From Photobacterium kishitanii (GTDB taxonomy: Bacteria; Pseudomonadota; Gammaproteobacteria; Enterobacterales; Vibrionaceae), in assembly GCF_003026355.1 (NCBI RefSeq), contig NZ_PYON01000007.1, positions 1 to 64,000 on the forward strand: DNA of 64,000 nt. The letters run 5' to 3'. The notes below the pieces were generated by a model, which was given only the letters and a program-made list of their open reading frames with translations, was not told the DNA's origin and ran no database searches. Shown here one piece after another: positions 54,635-64,000 of the stretch (position 1 is the first letter of the stretch; each line of letters opens with the position of its first letter). The position numbers and the translations under genes are program-made.

Positions 54635-57304
54635 ATGAGCGATCTTGCAAAAGAGATCACGCCCATAAATATTGAAGAGGAGCTGAAAAGCTCTTATCTC
54701 GACTACGCGATGTCAGTTATCGTTGGTCGTGCTCTTCCTGATGTGCGTGATGGCCTTAAGCCTGTGCACCGCCGCGTTTTATTCGCGATGAATGTGCTAG
54801 GCAATGACTGGAATAAAGCATATAAGAAATCTGCCCGTGTGGTAGGTGATGTTATCGGTAAGTATCACCCACATGGTGATAGCGCTGTATACGATACTAT
54901 TGTACGTATGGCGCAACCGTTCTCACTGCGCTACATGCTTGTAGATGGTCAAGGTAACTTCGGTTCAATCGATGGTGACTCTGCCGCTGCGATGCGTTAT
55001 ACCGAAGTCCGTATGTCTAAAATTGCCCATGAATTATTGGCTGATTTAGATAAAGAAACGGTTGATTACGTTCCTAACTATGATGGAACTGAGCAAATAC
55101 CAGCAGTTTTACCAACGAAGATCCCTAACTTATTAGTGAATGGTTCTTCTGGTATTGCCGTGGGTATGGCGACGAATATACCGCCCCATAACCTTGGTGA
55201 AGTGATTAACGGCTGTTTAGCATATATCAATGATGAGAGCATCACTATTGATCAGCTAATGGAATATATTCCAGGCCCTGACTTTCCAACTGCTGCGATG
55301 ATCAATGGCCGTAAAGGTATCGTTGATGCTTATCATACTGGTCGCGGTAAAGTTTACATGCGTGCCAAAGCTGAAATCGAAACTGAAAAGAATGGTCGAG
55401 AAACTATTCTGGTTCATGAGATTCCATATCAAGTTAACAAAGCACGTTTAATTGAAAAAATTGCTGAGCTTGTTAAAGATAAGAAAGTTGAAGGTATTAG
55501 TGCATTACGTGATGAGTCAGATAAAGACGGCATGCGTATTGTTATTGAATGTAAGCGCGATGCGGTTGGCGAAGTTGTTCTGAACAACCTTTATGCTCAA
55601 ACTCAGTTGCAAACGACATTTGGTATCAACATGGTTGCGCTTGATAACGGCCAACCAAAGATCTTCAATCTAAAAGAAATGATTAAGTGCTTCGTTAATC
55701 ACCGCCGTGAAGTGGTGACACGTCGTACAATTTACGAATTGCGTAAAGCACGTGATCGCGCTCATATTCTTGAAGGTCTTGCACTTGCATTAGCAAATAT
55801 TGATGAAATTATTGAATTAATTCGTCGAGAAAACACACCAGCAGAAGCCAAAGCTGCACTAGTTGCTCGTGGTTGGCAGTTAGGTAATGTTGCTGCAATG
55901 CTTGAGCGTGCAGGTACTGATGCTGCGCGTCCAGATTGGCTAGAAGAGCAATTTGGTATTCGTGATAATCAATACTATTTAACGGAACAACAAGCGCAAG
56001 CTATTCTTGATCTTCGTTTACATAAGTTAACAGGTCTTGAGCATGGCAAGATTCTTGAAGAATATAAGCAACTTCTAGAAGAAATCGCTGAACTAATGTT
56101 CATTCTATCAAGCTCCGAGCGTTTGATGGAAGTGATCCGTGAAGAACTAGAGCTAGTGAAAGAGCAGTTTAGCGATGAACGTCGTACTGAAATCACAGCT
56201 GCAAGCAATGATATTGATTTAGAAGATCTGATCCCTAAAGAAGATGTTGTTGTAACACTTTCTCACGAAGGTTACGTTAAGTACCAAATCTTGAGCGATT
56301 ATGAAGCGCAACGTCGTGGTGGTAAAGGTAAAGCAGCAACGCGCATGAAGCAAGAAGACTTCATTGAACGTTTGTTGGTTGCTAATACCCATGACACGAT
56401 TTTATGCTTCTCAAGCCGCGGTCGTATGTACTGGCTGAAAGTATATCAATTACCATTAGCTAGCCGTACTGCTCGTGGTAAGCCAATTGTGAATATTTTA
56501 CCACTAGAAGAAAATGAGCGTATTACTGCTATTCTTCCTGTGCGTGAATACACAGAAGACAAGTTTGTCTTTATGGCAACCGCTGATGGTACCGTGAAGA
56601 AAACACCATTAACTGACTTTAGTCGTCCTCGTAGTGCCGGTATTATTGCCGTTAATCTACGTGAAGGTGATTCATTGATCGGTGTTGATGTAACTGATGG
56701 TGATTGCGATATCATGCTGTTCTCAGCATTTGGTAAAGTAGTACGTTTCTACGAAAGCCCAGTTGTTATTGACGATGAAGGCAATACTAAAGGTGGCGTA
56801 CGCGGCATGGGTCGTACTGCGGCTGGTGTTCGTGGTATTAAACTTGCTGAAGGCGATAAAGTTGTTTCGCTAATTGTGCCACACAATGAGGGCGATATTC
56901 TTACAGTAACTGAAAATGGTTATGGTAAGCGTACTGGACTTGCTGAGTACCCGGCGAAGAGCCGTGCAACTCAAGGTGTAGTATCAATCAAAGTCTCTGA
57001 TCGTAACGGTAGCGTTGTTGGTGCTGTTCAAGCAGAAGACGGCGATGAGTTTATGATGATCACTAATGGAGGCACACTGGTTCGTACTCGTGTTGCTGAA
57101 GTAAGTCGTGTTGGTCGTAATACTCAAGGCGTTACACTTATCCGTACCGCTGAAGACGAAAAAGTAGTTGGTCTACAGCGTATTGATGAGCCAGCGGAAG
57201 AAGAATTAATTGAAGATGCAGAGTTAGTTGATGGTGAGACTGTTGAAAATACAGAACAACCAGCAGCAGACGCAGAATCAGGTGATTCAACCGAACAAGA
57301 GTAA
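54635..57304 (+). CDS. gyrA: DNA gyrase subunit A
   Basis: An 889-residue type II topoisomerase subunit that breaks and rejoins DNA during supercoiling. Active-site Tyr lies in [10 protein letters not shown]. The quinolone-resistance region reads Ser83 and Asp87, the susceptible form. The GyrA box QRRGGKG and the six-bladed C-terminal domain follow, ending in a long acidic tail. Start ATG after GAGGG. Single gene followed by a strong terminator. Confidence 0.98.
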   Translation: MSDLAKEITPINIEEELKSSYLDYAMSVIVGRALPDVRDGLKPVHRRVLFAMNVLGNDWNKAYKKSARVVGDVIGKYHPHGDSAVYDTIVRMAQPFSLRYMLVDGQGNFGSIDGDSAAAMRYTEVRMSKIAHELLADLDKETVDYVPNYDGTEQIPAVLPTKIPNLLVNGSSGIAVGMATNIPPHNLGEVINGCLAYINDESITIDQLMEYIPGPDFPTAAMINGRKGIVDAYHTGRGKVYMRAKAEIETEKNGRETILVHEIPYQVNKARLIEKIAELVKDKKVEGISALRDESDKDGMRIVIECKRDAVGEVVLNNLYAQTQLQTTFGINMVALDNGQPKIFNLKEMIKCFVNHRREVVTRRTIYELRKARDRAHILEGLALALANIDEIIELIRRENTPAEAKAALVARGWQLGNVAAMLERAGTDAARPDWLEEQFGIRDNQYYLTEQQAQAILDLRLHKLTGLEHGKILEEYKQLLEEIAELMFILSSSERLMEVIREELELVKEQFSDERRTEITAASNDIDLEDLIPKEDVVVTLSHEGYVKYQILSDYEAQRRGGKGKAATRMKQEDFIERLLVANTHDTILCFSSRGRMYWLKVYQLPLASRTARGKPIVNILPLEENERITAILPVREYTEDKFVFMATADGTVKKTPLTDFSRPRSAGIIAVNLREGDSLIGVDVTDGDCDIMLFSAFGKVVRFYESPVVIDDEGNTKGGVRGMGRTAAGVRGIKLAEGDKVVSLIVPHNEGDILTVTENGYGKRTGLAEYPAKSRATQGVVSIKVSDRNGSVVGAVQAEDGDEFMMITNGGTLVRTRVAEVSRVGRNTQGVTLIRTAEDEKVVGLQRIDEPAEEELIEDAELVDGETVENTEQPAADAESGDSTEQE

Positions 57305-57327
57305 GCATTATAGTGCTTTATTCTAAA

Positions 57328-57358
57328 TAAAACGCAGCCATTGGCTGCGTTTTTTTTA
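57328..57358 (+). terminator. terminator after gyrA
   Basis: AAACGCAGCCA pairs with TGGCTGCGTTT, followed by a T-run. Confidence 0.88.
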
Positions 57359-57570
57359 TCCACGCATTTATAAATAATGTAATTTTTAATTAAGCCTTTA
57401 AAGTTGCGCAATAAAGGTGTAAAAATAAATAAACGATCTCTATCACAATGTTGATATTTACCGTTAATGTCTGTTTTTTAATGCTAAAAGTAGTACAGAT
57501 TGTGATGCTATTAGCTTTATGAAGCAGTAATTTTTTATTGTGCAACTCGAGCAGGAGCAAGTACAACATT

Positions 57571-58653
57571 ATGGATAAGGTTTATAACTTTTGTGCCGGA
57601 CCGGCAATGATCCCCGCTGATGTGATGGCGCAAGCCCAACAAGAATTAATCGACTGGCAGGGTTTAGGCACTTCCGTTATGGAAATCAGCCACCGTAGTA
57701 AAGAGTTTCTTGCGGTTGCTGCTCAGTCAGAACAAGATTTACGCGAATTACTGAATATTCCAGCTAATTACCATGTGTTATTTTGTCATGGTGGTGCTCG
57801 TGGCCAGTTTGCCGCTGTACCGTTAAATTTATTGGGTGAAGCAGCAACCGCTGATTATATGGATGGTGGTTTTTGGGCGCACAGTGCGATTGAAGAAGCA
57901 TCTAAGTATTGTCAGCCAAACAGTGTCGATATCACTTGTATTAAAGAGGGTAAAAAAGCCATTTTACCAGCAGTAGAATGGCCGCTTTCCGATGACGCTG
58001 CATTTGTGCATTTTTGTCCAAATGAAACTATTGATGGCATTGAGATTCGTGACTTACCTATTACAGACAAACCGATTGTCGCAGATATGTCATCAACTAT
58101 TTTATCGCGTCAAATCGATGTGTCTAAATATGGAGTCATTTATGCTGGAGCCCAAAAAAATATTGGTCCTGCTGGATTAACGATTGTTATTGTTCATGAT
58201 GATTTACTAGGTAAAGCAAAATCAATTTTACCGAGTATTTTAGACTACACAGTTTTAGTTGATAAAGAGTCAATGTTTAATACACCACCGACATTTGCAT
58301 GGTATTTAGCGGGTGAAGTGTTTAAATGGCTAAAAAGTGTCGGCGGCATTGCGGTAATGGAACAACGTAACCTTGCGAAAGCTAAATTATTATATGATTT
58401 TATCGATCATTCTGATTTCTACATTAATGACGTCCATGCAGATAATCGTTCAGTGATGAATGTACCATTCCAATTGAAAAATTCTGAGCTCGATGATGTA
58501 TTTTTAACCCAAGCAGAAAAAGCAGGATTAAAAGCATTGAAAGGGCATCGTGTGGTAGGTGGTATGCGCGCCTCTATTTATAATGCGATGCCATTAGAAG
58601 GCGTACAGGCATTGGTTGATTTTATGCGAATGTTTGAAAAAAATAACGCTTAA
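57571..58653 (+). CDS. serC: phosphoserine aminotransferase
   Basis: A 360-residue PLP enzyme for serine and pyridoxal synthesis (3-phosphohydroxypyruvate to phosphoserine). It starts with the family signature [10 protein letters not shown] and carries [12 protein letters not shown], and the PLP lysine in [12 protein letters not shown]. The ATG at 57571 gives the family start, AGGAG being 13 bases before it; the frame opens 33 bases further up. The gyrA-serC neighbourhood is typical of Vibrionaceae. Single gene. Confidence 0.96.
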   Translation: MDKVYNFCAGPAMIPADVMAQAQQELIDWQGLGTSVMEISHRSKEFLAVAAQSEQDLRELLNIPANYHVLFCHGGARGQFAAVPLNLLGEAATADYMDGGFWAHSAIEEASKYCQPNSVDITCIKEGKKAILPAVEWPLSDDAAFVHFCPNETIDGIEIRDLPITDKPIVADMSSTILSRQIDVSKYGVIYAGAQKNIGPAGLTIVIVHDDLLGKAKSILPSILDYTVLVDKESMFNTPPTFAWYLAGEVFKWLKSVGGIAVMEQRNLAKAKLLYDFIDHSDFYINDVHADNRSVMNVPFQLKNSELDDVFLTQAEKAGLKALKGHRVVGGMRASIYNAMPLEGVQALVDFMRMFEKNNA

Positions 58654-58677
58654 TTAATTTAAATGTACAGCATTGAT

Positions 58678-58707
58678 AAAAATACACACCTAAAGTGTGT
58701 ATTTTTT
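58678..58707 (+). terminator. terminator after serC
   Basis: AATACACAC pairs with GTGTGTATT, followed by a T-run. Confidence 0.85.
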
Positions 58708-58793
58708 TAATAAGCAATAATAAGTAATACCTAGTTACAATGTTTTTGATTGAGCCTTTAACATTGCTATATATAATCCAAGGCTAATTTCTA

Positions 58794-60860
58794 TTGCTAT
58801 GTGAACGTATGTACAAAAGCTCAGTATTAAAATCATATTACAACGATTATATCCGTGATATTTCGATTGTTTTCTTATTATTACTGCCTCTAATTATTTG
58901 TAATGCGATTACGCTATTTGTTGGCCATGGATTAAATTTGGCTCAGTTGAGTGATTTAGCCAATAAATTTTTTTATTTTTCTAATTTATTAATTGGTATT
59001 TATCCTATAGCACTGTGTTTAATCACTAGCTATTATATAGCAACTAAACATGGCGTGAATGCAATGGTGGTAGTGCCATATTCATTATTGCTATTTATTG
59101 CAGTATCTGTCCCTAACGAATTAGTTTCAGTACAGAGTGGGTTGCCTAATAATCCATTGATAGCGTTACTTGCTGCAATGATCTCTGCAATATGTTGTAT
59201 CTCATTTCGTCTCTTTCCATTAGATCCTTCACGAATTGATTTTGTAAACACGCTTTATAAGCATGTATTACACTTTTTTTGTTTCCTGCTTTTAACTGTG
59301 GCTTTGGCAAAACTAACTAAAATTATTATGGCCTTAAGTGAATACGTGCGACATGACCTTTCTCTTAATCCATTAACATTTTATGGCGGTTTATCGTATC
59401 AATTTATTTTAGGATTATTAGGTGCTATTGGTATTAATGGCCATAATTTCCTTTTTAGAGCCAAACAACAATTATTCGAAAATACTCAAAAAAATATTGC
59501 CGATTGGCAAGCGGGGGAAGCTTCTTTAAATGTGTTAGGACAGGGTTTCTATGATGCTTTCTTATCAATGGGCGGTTCTGGAAATAGCATTAGTCTGTTG
59601 TTATGTATTTTATTATTTTCAAAAGATAGACGGCATATTACCTTAGCTTTATCAGCCTTACCGTTAGTGATATTTAATATAAATGAACTATTACTCTTTG
59701 GTTTACCCATTATTTTTAATCCTACATTAATTATGCCTTTTGTGTTGGTACCATTGGTTAGTTTTGTGGTTGTATATGGCGCAATCACATTTGGATTAGT
59801 GAATCCGGTCAGTACTATTGTTGATTGGATGACACCGCCTTTTATTAGTGGCTATATTGCAACTCAGCACAGTTTATCTGGTGTGGTATTGCAGGTTGTG
59901 GTGGTCATAATTGGTATTGTTATTTATCGACCATTTTACCTTCATTATGCGGGAAGAAGTCAAAGTAATAATATGACGATAAGTCGGCAGCATGAGCTTG
60001 ACCGCAGCACATTAAAATCATTTTTAGGTGACGTTAACCAAGTAATGAGTAGCTATATCAATAAACATGATATCAGTCGCCGTGTGAGTCGAATGCTTAG
60101 TCGTGGCGAGTTTATTATGCATTATCAACCACAGGTACACTTGAATAATGATCATTGTTTATCTTTTGAATCTCTTATTCGCTATAAAGATCCTAAAGGA
60201 AAATTATGGCCACCAGTCTTTATTCAAGATTTTCAGCAATTAGGCGCCATAAAACAGTTGGATAAAATGGTTATTGATTTAGTGTTAATTGATATTCAAA
60301 AGATGCCATTAGAGAAAAATTGTAAAGTGGCAATTAATGTTTCAGCAGAAACAATTTCTGATAAACATATTGTAGCATATATTGTTGAACGCTTGAGTTA
60401 TTATGATATTTCACCACAGGTACTGGAAATAGAGATCACAGAAGAAGCGATTATTGATAATGACAAACAAGTTTCTGAGAATATTGCAGTATTACAAGCA
60501 TTAGGTATAACAATTGCTATTGATGATTTTGGCTCAGGTTATGCTTCTTTTCCACATTTACTCAAATTCAATTTTGATAAGGTGAAGTTAGATCGATCAT
60601 TATTGTTTAATATTGAAAATGAGCGTGAAAAAAGTTTATATCAGCTTTTAGCTAAAATTAGTGAAGTAACTGGTTGTGTATTGGTTGCTGAAGGTGTGGA
60701 AACTGAGGCTGAAAAATACTTCGTGCAACAGTGCGGTATTGATATTTGCCAAGGTTTTTATTTTGCTAAGCCAATGCCGCTTGATAATGCTTTAGCGTGG
60801 ACTAAAACTGCAGCGTTAAAGGATGAAAATATTGCGAAACAAGGCTGTTTTTCAATCTAA
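58794..60860 (+). CDS. PTS EIIC-like membrane domain fused to EAL phosphodiesterase
   Basis: A 688-residue fusion. Residues about 20-385 form a multi-helix PTS EIIC-like domain of cellobiose/lactose type, with GINGHNF, GGSGNSISLLL and the NINELLLFGLPI block. Residues about 430-670 form an EAL c-di-GMP phosphodiesterase domain: FESLIRY (EAL variant), an Asn in INVSAE, EITEE, IDDFGSGY, VKLDRS and AEGVETE are kept, so activity is likely. No EIIA or EIIB gene is nearby, so sugar transport by PTS phosphorylation is doubtful; a sugar or PTS-status sensor controlling c-di-GMP is an inference. The TTG start has no ribosome-binding site; ATG at 58809 is an alternative. Confidence 0.88.
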   Translation: MLCERMYKSSVLKSYYNDYIRDISIVFLLLLPLIICNAITLFVGHGLNLAQLSDLANKFFYFSNLLIGIYPIALCLITSYYIATKHGVNAMVVVPYSLLLFIAVSVPNELVSVQSGLPNNPLIALLAAMISAICCISFRLFPLDPSRIDFVNTLYKHVLHFFCFLLLTVALAKLTKIIMALSEYVRHDLSLNPLTFYGGLSYQFILGLLGAIGINGHNFLFRAKQQLFENTQKNIADWQAGEASLNVLGQGFYDAFLSMGGSGNSISLLLCILLFSKDRRHITLALSALPLVIFNINELLLFGLPIIFNPTLIMPFVLVPLVSFVVVYGAITFGLVNPVSTIVDWMTPPFISGYIATQHSLSGVVLQVVVVIIGIVIYRPFYLHYAGRSQSNNMTISRQHELDRSTLKSFLGDVNQVMSSYINKHDISRRVSRMLSRGEFIMHYQPQVHLNNDHCLSFESLIRYKDPKGKLWPPVFIQDFQQLGAIKQLDKMVIDLVLIDIQKMPLEKNCKVAINVSAETISDKHIVAYIVERLSYYDISPQVLEIEITEEAIIDNDKQVSENIAVLQALGITIAIDDFGSGYASFPHLLKFNFDKVKLDRSLLFNIENEREKSLYQLLAKISEVTGCVLVAEGVETEAEKYFVQQCGIDICQGFYFAKPMPLDNALAWTKTAALKDENIAKQGCFSI

Positions 60861-60946
60861 GATTTCATTTGTTAAACGCTGATTATACTTTATGAGTAAA
60901 AATAAAGAGTAGGATTATCAACAGTCTTTCACTGTATAAGAATGTT

Positions 60947-61672
60947 ATGGATCCACTTATCTTTTTCGCTTGTTTATTGGTATTTATTTGTGGATGTTTT
61001 ATCCAAAGTGCTCTCGGTTTTGGTATGGGAGTTCTTGCTGGGCCATTTATTTTATTACTTGAGCCGCGTTTAATGCCGAGTGCCGTTGTTTTTATCGGTA
61101 TGTTTATGTCTGCAATTGTGTGGTATCAGTATCGTCATGCTGTATCACTTCGTTTTTTAATCTTTGCTTTTTTAGGACGCTTACCAGGTACATTAGTTGC
61201 TGCTTATGTATTAATGGTGATCTCTACCGATCAATTAGAGATTATGCTGGGAGTGACGGTATTAGCGGCAGTGATATTAAGTTTAGCTAAATTACGCTTA
61301 GCACCAACATCACTTAATTTGTTTATTGGTGGTTTTATTTCGGGTGTAACAGGCACAGCGACAGGAATTGGTGGCCCACCGATTGCTTTGCTGATGCAAG
61401 ATGAAGAGCCAGAAAGTATTCGCGCTAATTTAGCCGCGTTTTTTTGTGTAACAGGTGTTATTTCATTGGTCGCACTTCATTATTCAGGACGGTTCACAAT
61501 GGCTGATTTTAGCTCTATTGTATGGCTGTTACCTGCCCCTATAATTGCTAGTCTTATTGCTTATCGCGTCCGTAATAAAATCAAAAAGCAGGTGATGCAA
61601 TATGGAGTATTAGTATTATGTTCGTTGTCTGCTGTTGTTTCATTATCACAAGGGCTACATGTGTTCCGTTAG
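60947..61672 (+). CDS. TSUP/TauE-SafE family permease
   Basis: A 241-residue membrane protein with about seven helices and the repeated glycine-rich motif of TauE/SafE transporters (QSALGFGMGVLAGPF near the N-terminus and GVTGTATGIGGPPIALL later). Such proteins export sulfonates, sulfite or organic anions. No sulfur gene is adjacent, so the substrate is unknown. Start ATG; single gene. Confidence 0.88.
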   Translation: MDPLIFFACLLVFICGCFIQSALGFGMGVLAGPFILLLEPRLMPSAVVFIGMFMSAIVWYQYRHAVSLRFLIFAFLGRLPGTLVAAYVLMVISTDQLEIMLGVTVLAAVILSLAKLRLAPTSLNLFIGGFISGVTGTATGIGGPPIALLMQDEEPESIRANLAAFFCVTGVISLVALHYSGRFTMADFSSIVWLLPAPIIASLIAYRVRNKIKKQVMQYGVLVLCSLSAVVSLSQGLHVFR

Positions 61673-61724
61673 AACAATAATATTCTGAGCTAATAAGTTA
61701 TGAATGATAATAATATAGGTTTAG

Positions 61725-62249
61725 TTATTGTTGAGGATAAATAAATTTATTAGTATCAAACCCTGCTTGCTTAGCGAGGGTAAGGTAGTGAGTGAGTAAT
61801 TTCGGTGATATGTTTTTTTCGCGTGCTAAAATCCATAAATAGTCGTAGTTATAGCTACTGACTAGCGCTGCAGAATAATCCTTTTCAAGGGCAAAGATAA
61901 TATAGCTACCATAAAAGGGTCCAAAGAAAGACACTTTGAGATAGCCAATGTTTGGTTGTTTAACAAATTTTGCTTTGCCTTGTGCCTGTTGCCATTGTTG
62001 ATTAGCACTATTAAAACCACGGTTAATAACGTTGATCGTTTTATCTGTATTTAGACTATAAGTCGCAGTTACCTGATCTAAACCGCGTTCAAAACTATGA
62101 TCCAATCTAGCTATTTCATACCATTGGCCTAAATAACGATTTACATCAAAATTTGTAATTGGTTCAACGTTATTGGGCTTGCCTGTAGTACAGCCGCTAA
62201 TCATGCTTAATAAGCTGATACTGCAAAACCATTTAATATAAGCAAGCAT
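61725..62249 (-). CDS. blc: lipocalin lipoprotein Blc
   Basis: A 174-residue outer-membrane lipocalin, lipobox ISGC with Cys20. The lipocalin GxW motif is in GQWYEIARLDHSFERG, and the strand YLKVSFFGPFYG and the YLWILAR motif follow. Blc binds lipids and is induced by envelope stress in E. coli. It lies 15 bases after the sensor kinase, so it is probably the third gene of that operon. Confidence 0.93.
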   Translation of the reverse strand: MLAYIKWFCSISLLSMISGCTTGKPNNVEPITNFDVNRYLGQWYEIARLDHSFERGLDQVTATYSLNTDKTINVINRGFNSANQQWQQAQGKAKFVKQPNIGYLKVSFFGPFYGSYIIFALEKDYSAALVSSYNYDYLWILAREKNISPKLLTHYLTLAKQAGFDTNKFIYPQQ

Positions 62250-62264
62250 CCAATATTCCTTAAT

Positions 62265-63515
62265 CTATGGCTGTGGTGATGAGAAAGTAATCTTAGCGGT
62301 AAAAGTGACCTCATTATCTGTAATCGTGAACGGCCATTGCATGCGCTCACAAATACGTTGCACGATAACCAATCCGCAGCCATAGCCTTGGTTATAGATT
62401 TCATTACCATCATGGCGATTGATGATTATCAGTTGCTCATGTACCAATTTTATTTCTATATCACCAATACTGTAGCTAAATGCATTTTTTATCAGATTAT
62501 TAATGATGATAGTAATAAAACTGAGAGGGGCACTAATAGTCGCTGCATGATTAATCTCAAGATAGTAGCTCGCGTCTTGTTTAGCAAATAAAGGCTCCAT
62601 TACAATTAGTTGCTGACGAAGCTGAGCGGCAAGATCACACTGACTAAAATGATGCTTTTCAATTGATTCTTTACCTAACAATAAAAATGTCTCGGTTAAG
62701 ATCCGCATATCGTCACTAGCTTGATGTAATCTATTTATCGCTTTTTTGGCAACGTTAGGTTGGTTGGGTACTTTATTGAGTAAATCAGCTGAGCCTTGAA
62801 TCACCATGATTGGAGTACGTAATTCATGGGATGCAAAACGACTAAACTCTTTTTCACGTTGAAAAAAGCCAGCAATATTGTTTTTACTATCAAGTAATGC
62901 TTGTTCAATCTCTCGTGTTTCACGGTATTGCGTTTCAACTTCAAAGTTTGGTTGATCAGGCGGCATTTGGCGAATTTTCTGATCTATTTTGGCTAATGGC
63001 TGTGATAAAGAACGTACAAAATAGAAGCTGTATCCACCCATGATTAACGATAGTAGTAGCCCAAAAATGAAGGTGAAATAATGCAGGCTATCTTCATAGT
63101 CATCAAGATAATCATCGGCATCATCTTGATAAATAACATACATTAGTCCTCTTCCTGATGGGTGATCAAAGACTAAAAAATGTTTATCTTCCGTACCACG
63201 TAAATGCTCAAAAAAACCTGGCTTATTATATTTTTTTATCCAATTTGGTAATGATTTCTCACTCCAATAACTTTTAAATTCACTATTATTAGGTAGGGGT
63301 GCATTCTCACCCATTTCTTTATAATCAATAATATATTGGCTTGATTCTTTATCTAGCCAATGATGAAGACTAATAATCTCTAATTGATTTTCTGCAACAT
63401 AAATGACGACCCAGAATAAAACAAACATGCCAAATGTCATTAATCCAAAACTTAAGCCAACCTTACGGTAAATACTTGGAAAATTATTCGGTTTTGATGC
63501 GGTAACCTTGTCCAT
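62265..63515 (-). CDS. sensor histidine kinase
   Basis: A 416-residue membrane kinase. Helix 1 (about 21-41), an extracytoplasmic sensor (about 42-144), helix 2 (about 147-167), a HAMP-like linker, then the dimerisation domain with His220 in FASHELRTP and the ATPase with Asn334 in LIKNAFSY and the G boxes near the end. Stimulus unknown. Its start lies 32 bases inside the response regulator gene, so the two are translated together, and lipocalin follows after 15 bases. The assignment of the exact start is uncertain. Confidence 0.9.
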   Translation of the reverse strand: MDKVTASKPNNFPSIYRKVGLSFGLMTFGMFVLFWVVIYVAENQLEIISLHHWLDKESSQYIIDYKEMGENAPLPNNSEFKSYWSEKSLPNWIKKYNKPGFFEHLRGTEDKHFLVFDHPSGRGLMYVIYQDDADDYLDDYEDSLHYFTFIFGLLLSLIMGGYSFYFVRSLSQPLAKIDQKIRQMPPDQPNFEVETQYRETREIEQALLDSKNNIAGFFQREKEFSRFASHELRTPIMVIQGSADLLNKVPNQPNVAKKAINRLHQASDDMRILTETFLLLGKESIEKHHFSQCDLAAQLRQQLIVMEPLFAKQDASYYLEINHAATISAPLSFITIIINNLIKNAFSYSIGDIEIKLVHEQLIIINRHDGNEIYNQGYGCGLVIVQRICERMQWPFTITDNEVTFTAKITFSSPQP

Positions 63516-64000
63516 GAATTGTCTCTAATCGTGAAGTGGCAAAATCTTTATCAATTGCGTTGCGTAAACCATAAATATGGCTACGTAAAGCGTCGCTAGA
63601 TGGGGACTCTTCTCCCCAGACCGTATCAATTACTTGTTGGCGACTAACAATATTGGGTGCATGGTGTAATAACACTTTAAGTATTTTAAATTGAATACGA
63701 CTTAACTTGATGGTTTTTCCATCACGACTGACTTGATCGCTACGGTTATTCATTACAATATCAGCGTATTTTAATAGTCCAATATCTTGTCTAGGACCTC
63801 GATTTGCTAAGGCATATAGTCGTAAGCACAGTTCTTCCATCGCAAAAGGTTTTAATAGATAATCGTCTCCACCTGCTTTAAAGGCTGCAACTTTATCTTC
63901 TAGGGTATCTTTAGCGGTTAAGAAAAGAATCGGAGTACCGCAATAGATTTCATTACGTATTTTTTGTACTGCAGCAATACCATCTATTTTAGGCATCATG
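63484..64000 (-). CDS. OmpR-family response regulator, partial
   Basis: The C-terminal 170 or so residues of a response regulator; the gene runs out of the window on the right. The receiver domain is cut near MPKIDG, so the phosphorylation-site Asp lies outside. The receiver end (LFLTAKD, LKPF with the conserved Lys) is followed by an OmpR/PhoB winged helix (LSRIQFKILKVLLHH, VSRQQVIDTVWG, RSHIYGLRNAI, GQGYRI). It pairs with the downstream kinase. Confidence 0.92.
   Translation of the reverse strand, partial: MMPKIDGIAAVQKIRNEIYCGTPILFLTAKDTLEDKVAAFKAGGDDYLLKPFAMEELCLRLYALANRGPRQDIGLLKYADIVMNNRSDQVSRDGKTIKLSRIQFKILKVLLHHAPNIVSRQQVIDTVWGEESPSSDALRSHIYGLRNAIDKDFATSRLETIHGQGYRIKTE

Noticed and set aside
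54384-54650. 88-codon minus-strand frame overlapping the gyrA start
   Set aside because: Covers the gyrA promoter and ribosome-binding site and has no family likeness.

Overview
The window is chromosomal DNA from an AT-rich gammaproteobacterium of the family Vibrionaceae, most likely Photobacterium or a close relative. The evidence is gene content and order: an unfused trpG and trpD beside a fused trpCF, the block rnm-yciO-rluB / yciK / sohB / yciN / topA / miaE / cysB, the cluster yciI-yciA-yciB, a PTS-EIIC/EAL fusion and an AspS-type lipoprotein. No rRNA, complete tRNA, insertion sequence, phage gene or CRISPR array was seen. The genus is an inference; the family is fairly secure.

Layout. 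1-3.8 kb is accessory: three consecutive minus-strand genes for exported proteins that together look like a copper amine oxidase cut into pieces, plus a small membrane protein. 4-11 kb: DEAD-box RNA helicase, GH92 mannosidase lipoprotein, YiaY-type iron alcohol dehydrogenase and cardiolipin synthase. 11-18 kb: RNA-modification enzymes, an SbmA-type peptide transporter, an AspS-like T2SS pilotin, yciI, yciA, yciB and a dicarboxylate/amino-acid symporter. 18-25.4 kb: the complete trp operon (trpL-E-G-D-CF-B-A) with a recognisable TrpR operator, promoter, leader peptide and attenuator. 25.4-37.4 kb: the conserved rnm-to-cysB housekeeping block. 37.5-44.8 kb: a methyltransferase, a GGDEF/EAL protein, tyrP with TyrR-like boxes, a CinA-like protein and a YbaY-META lipoprotein. 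45-49 kb: a polyamine-type antiporter with an AdiA-type arginine decarboxylase, probably an acid-resistance pair. 48.9-58.7 kb: yfaE-nrdB-nrdA, ubiG, a possible 47-residue membrane peptide, gyrA and serC. 58.8-64 kb: the EIIC-EAL fusion, a TSUP permease, lipocalin, and a two-component system cut by the window end.

The most unusual region is 201-3327. The gene transcribed first encodes a protein resembling the N2/N3 domains of copper amine oxidases. The second encodes a catalytic-domain homologue that has lost the cofactor tyrosine, the catalytic base and two of three copper ligands. The third encodes a stand-alone catalytic domain that keeps all of these. A secreted, multi-subunit amine oxidase with an active and an inactive chain is a testable reading; it rests on motif alignment by eye, not on a database search.
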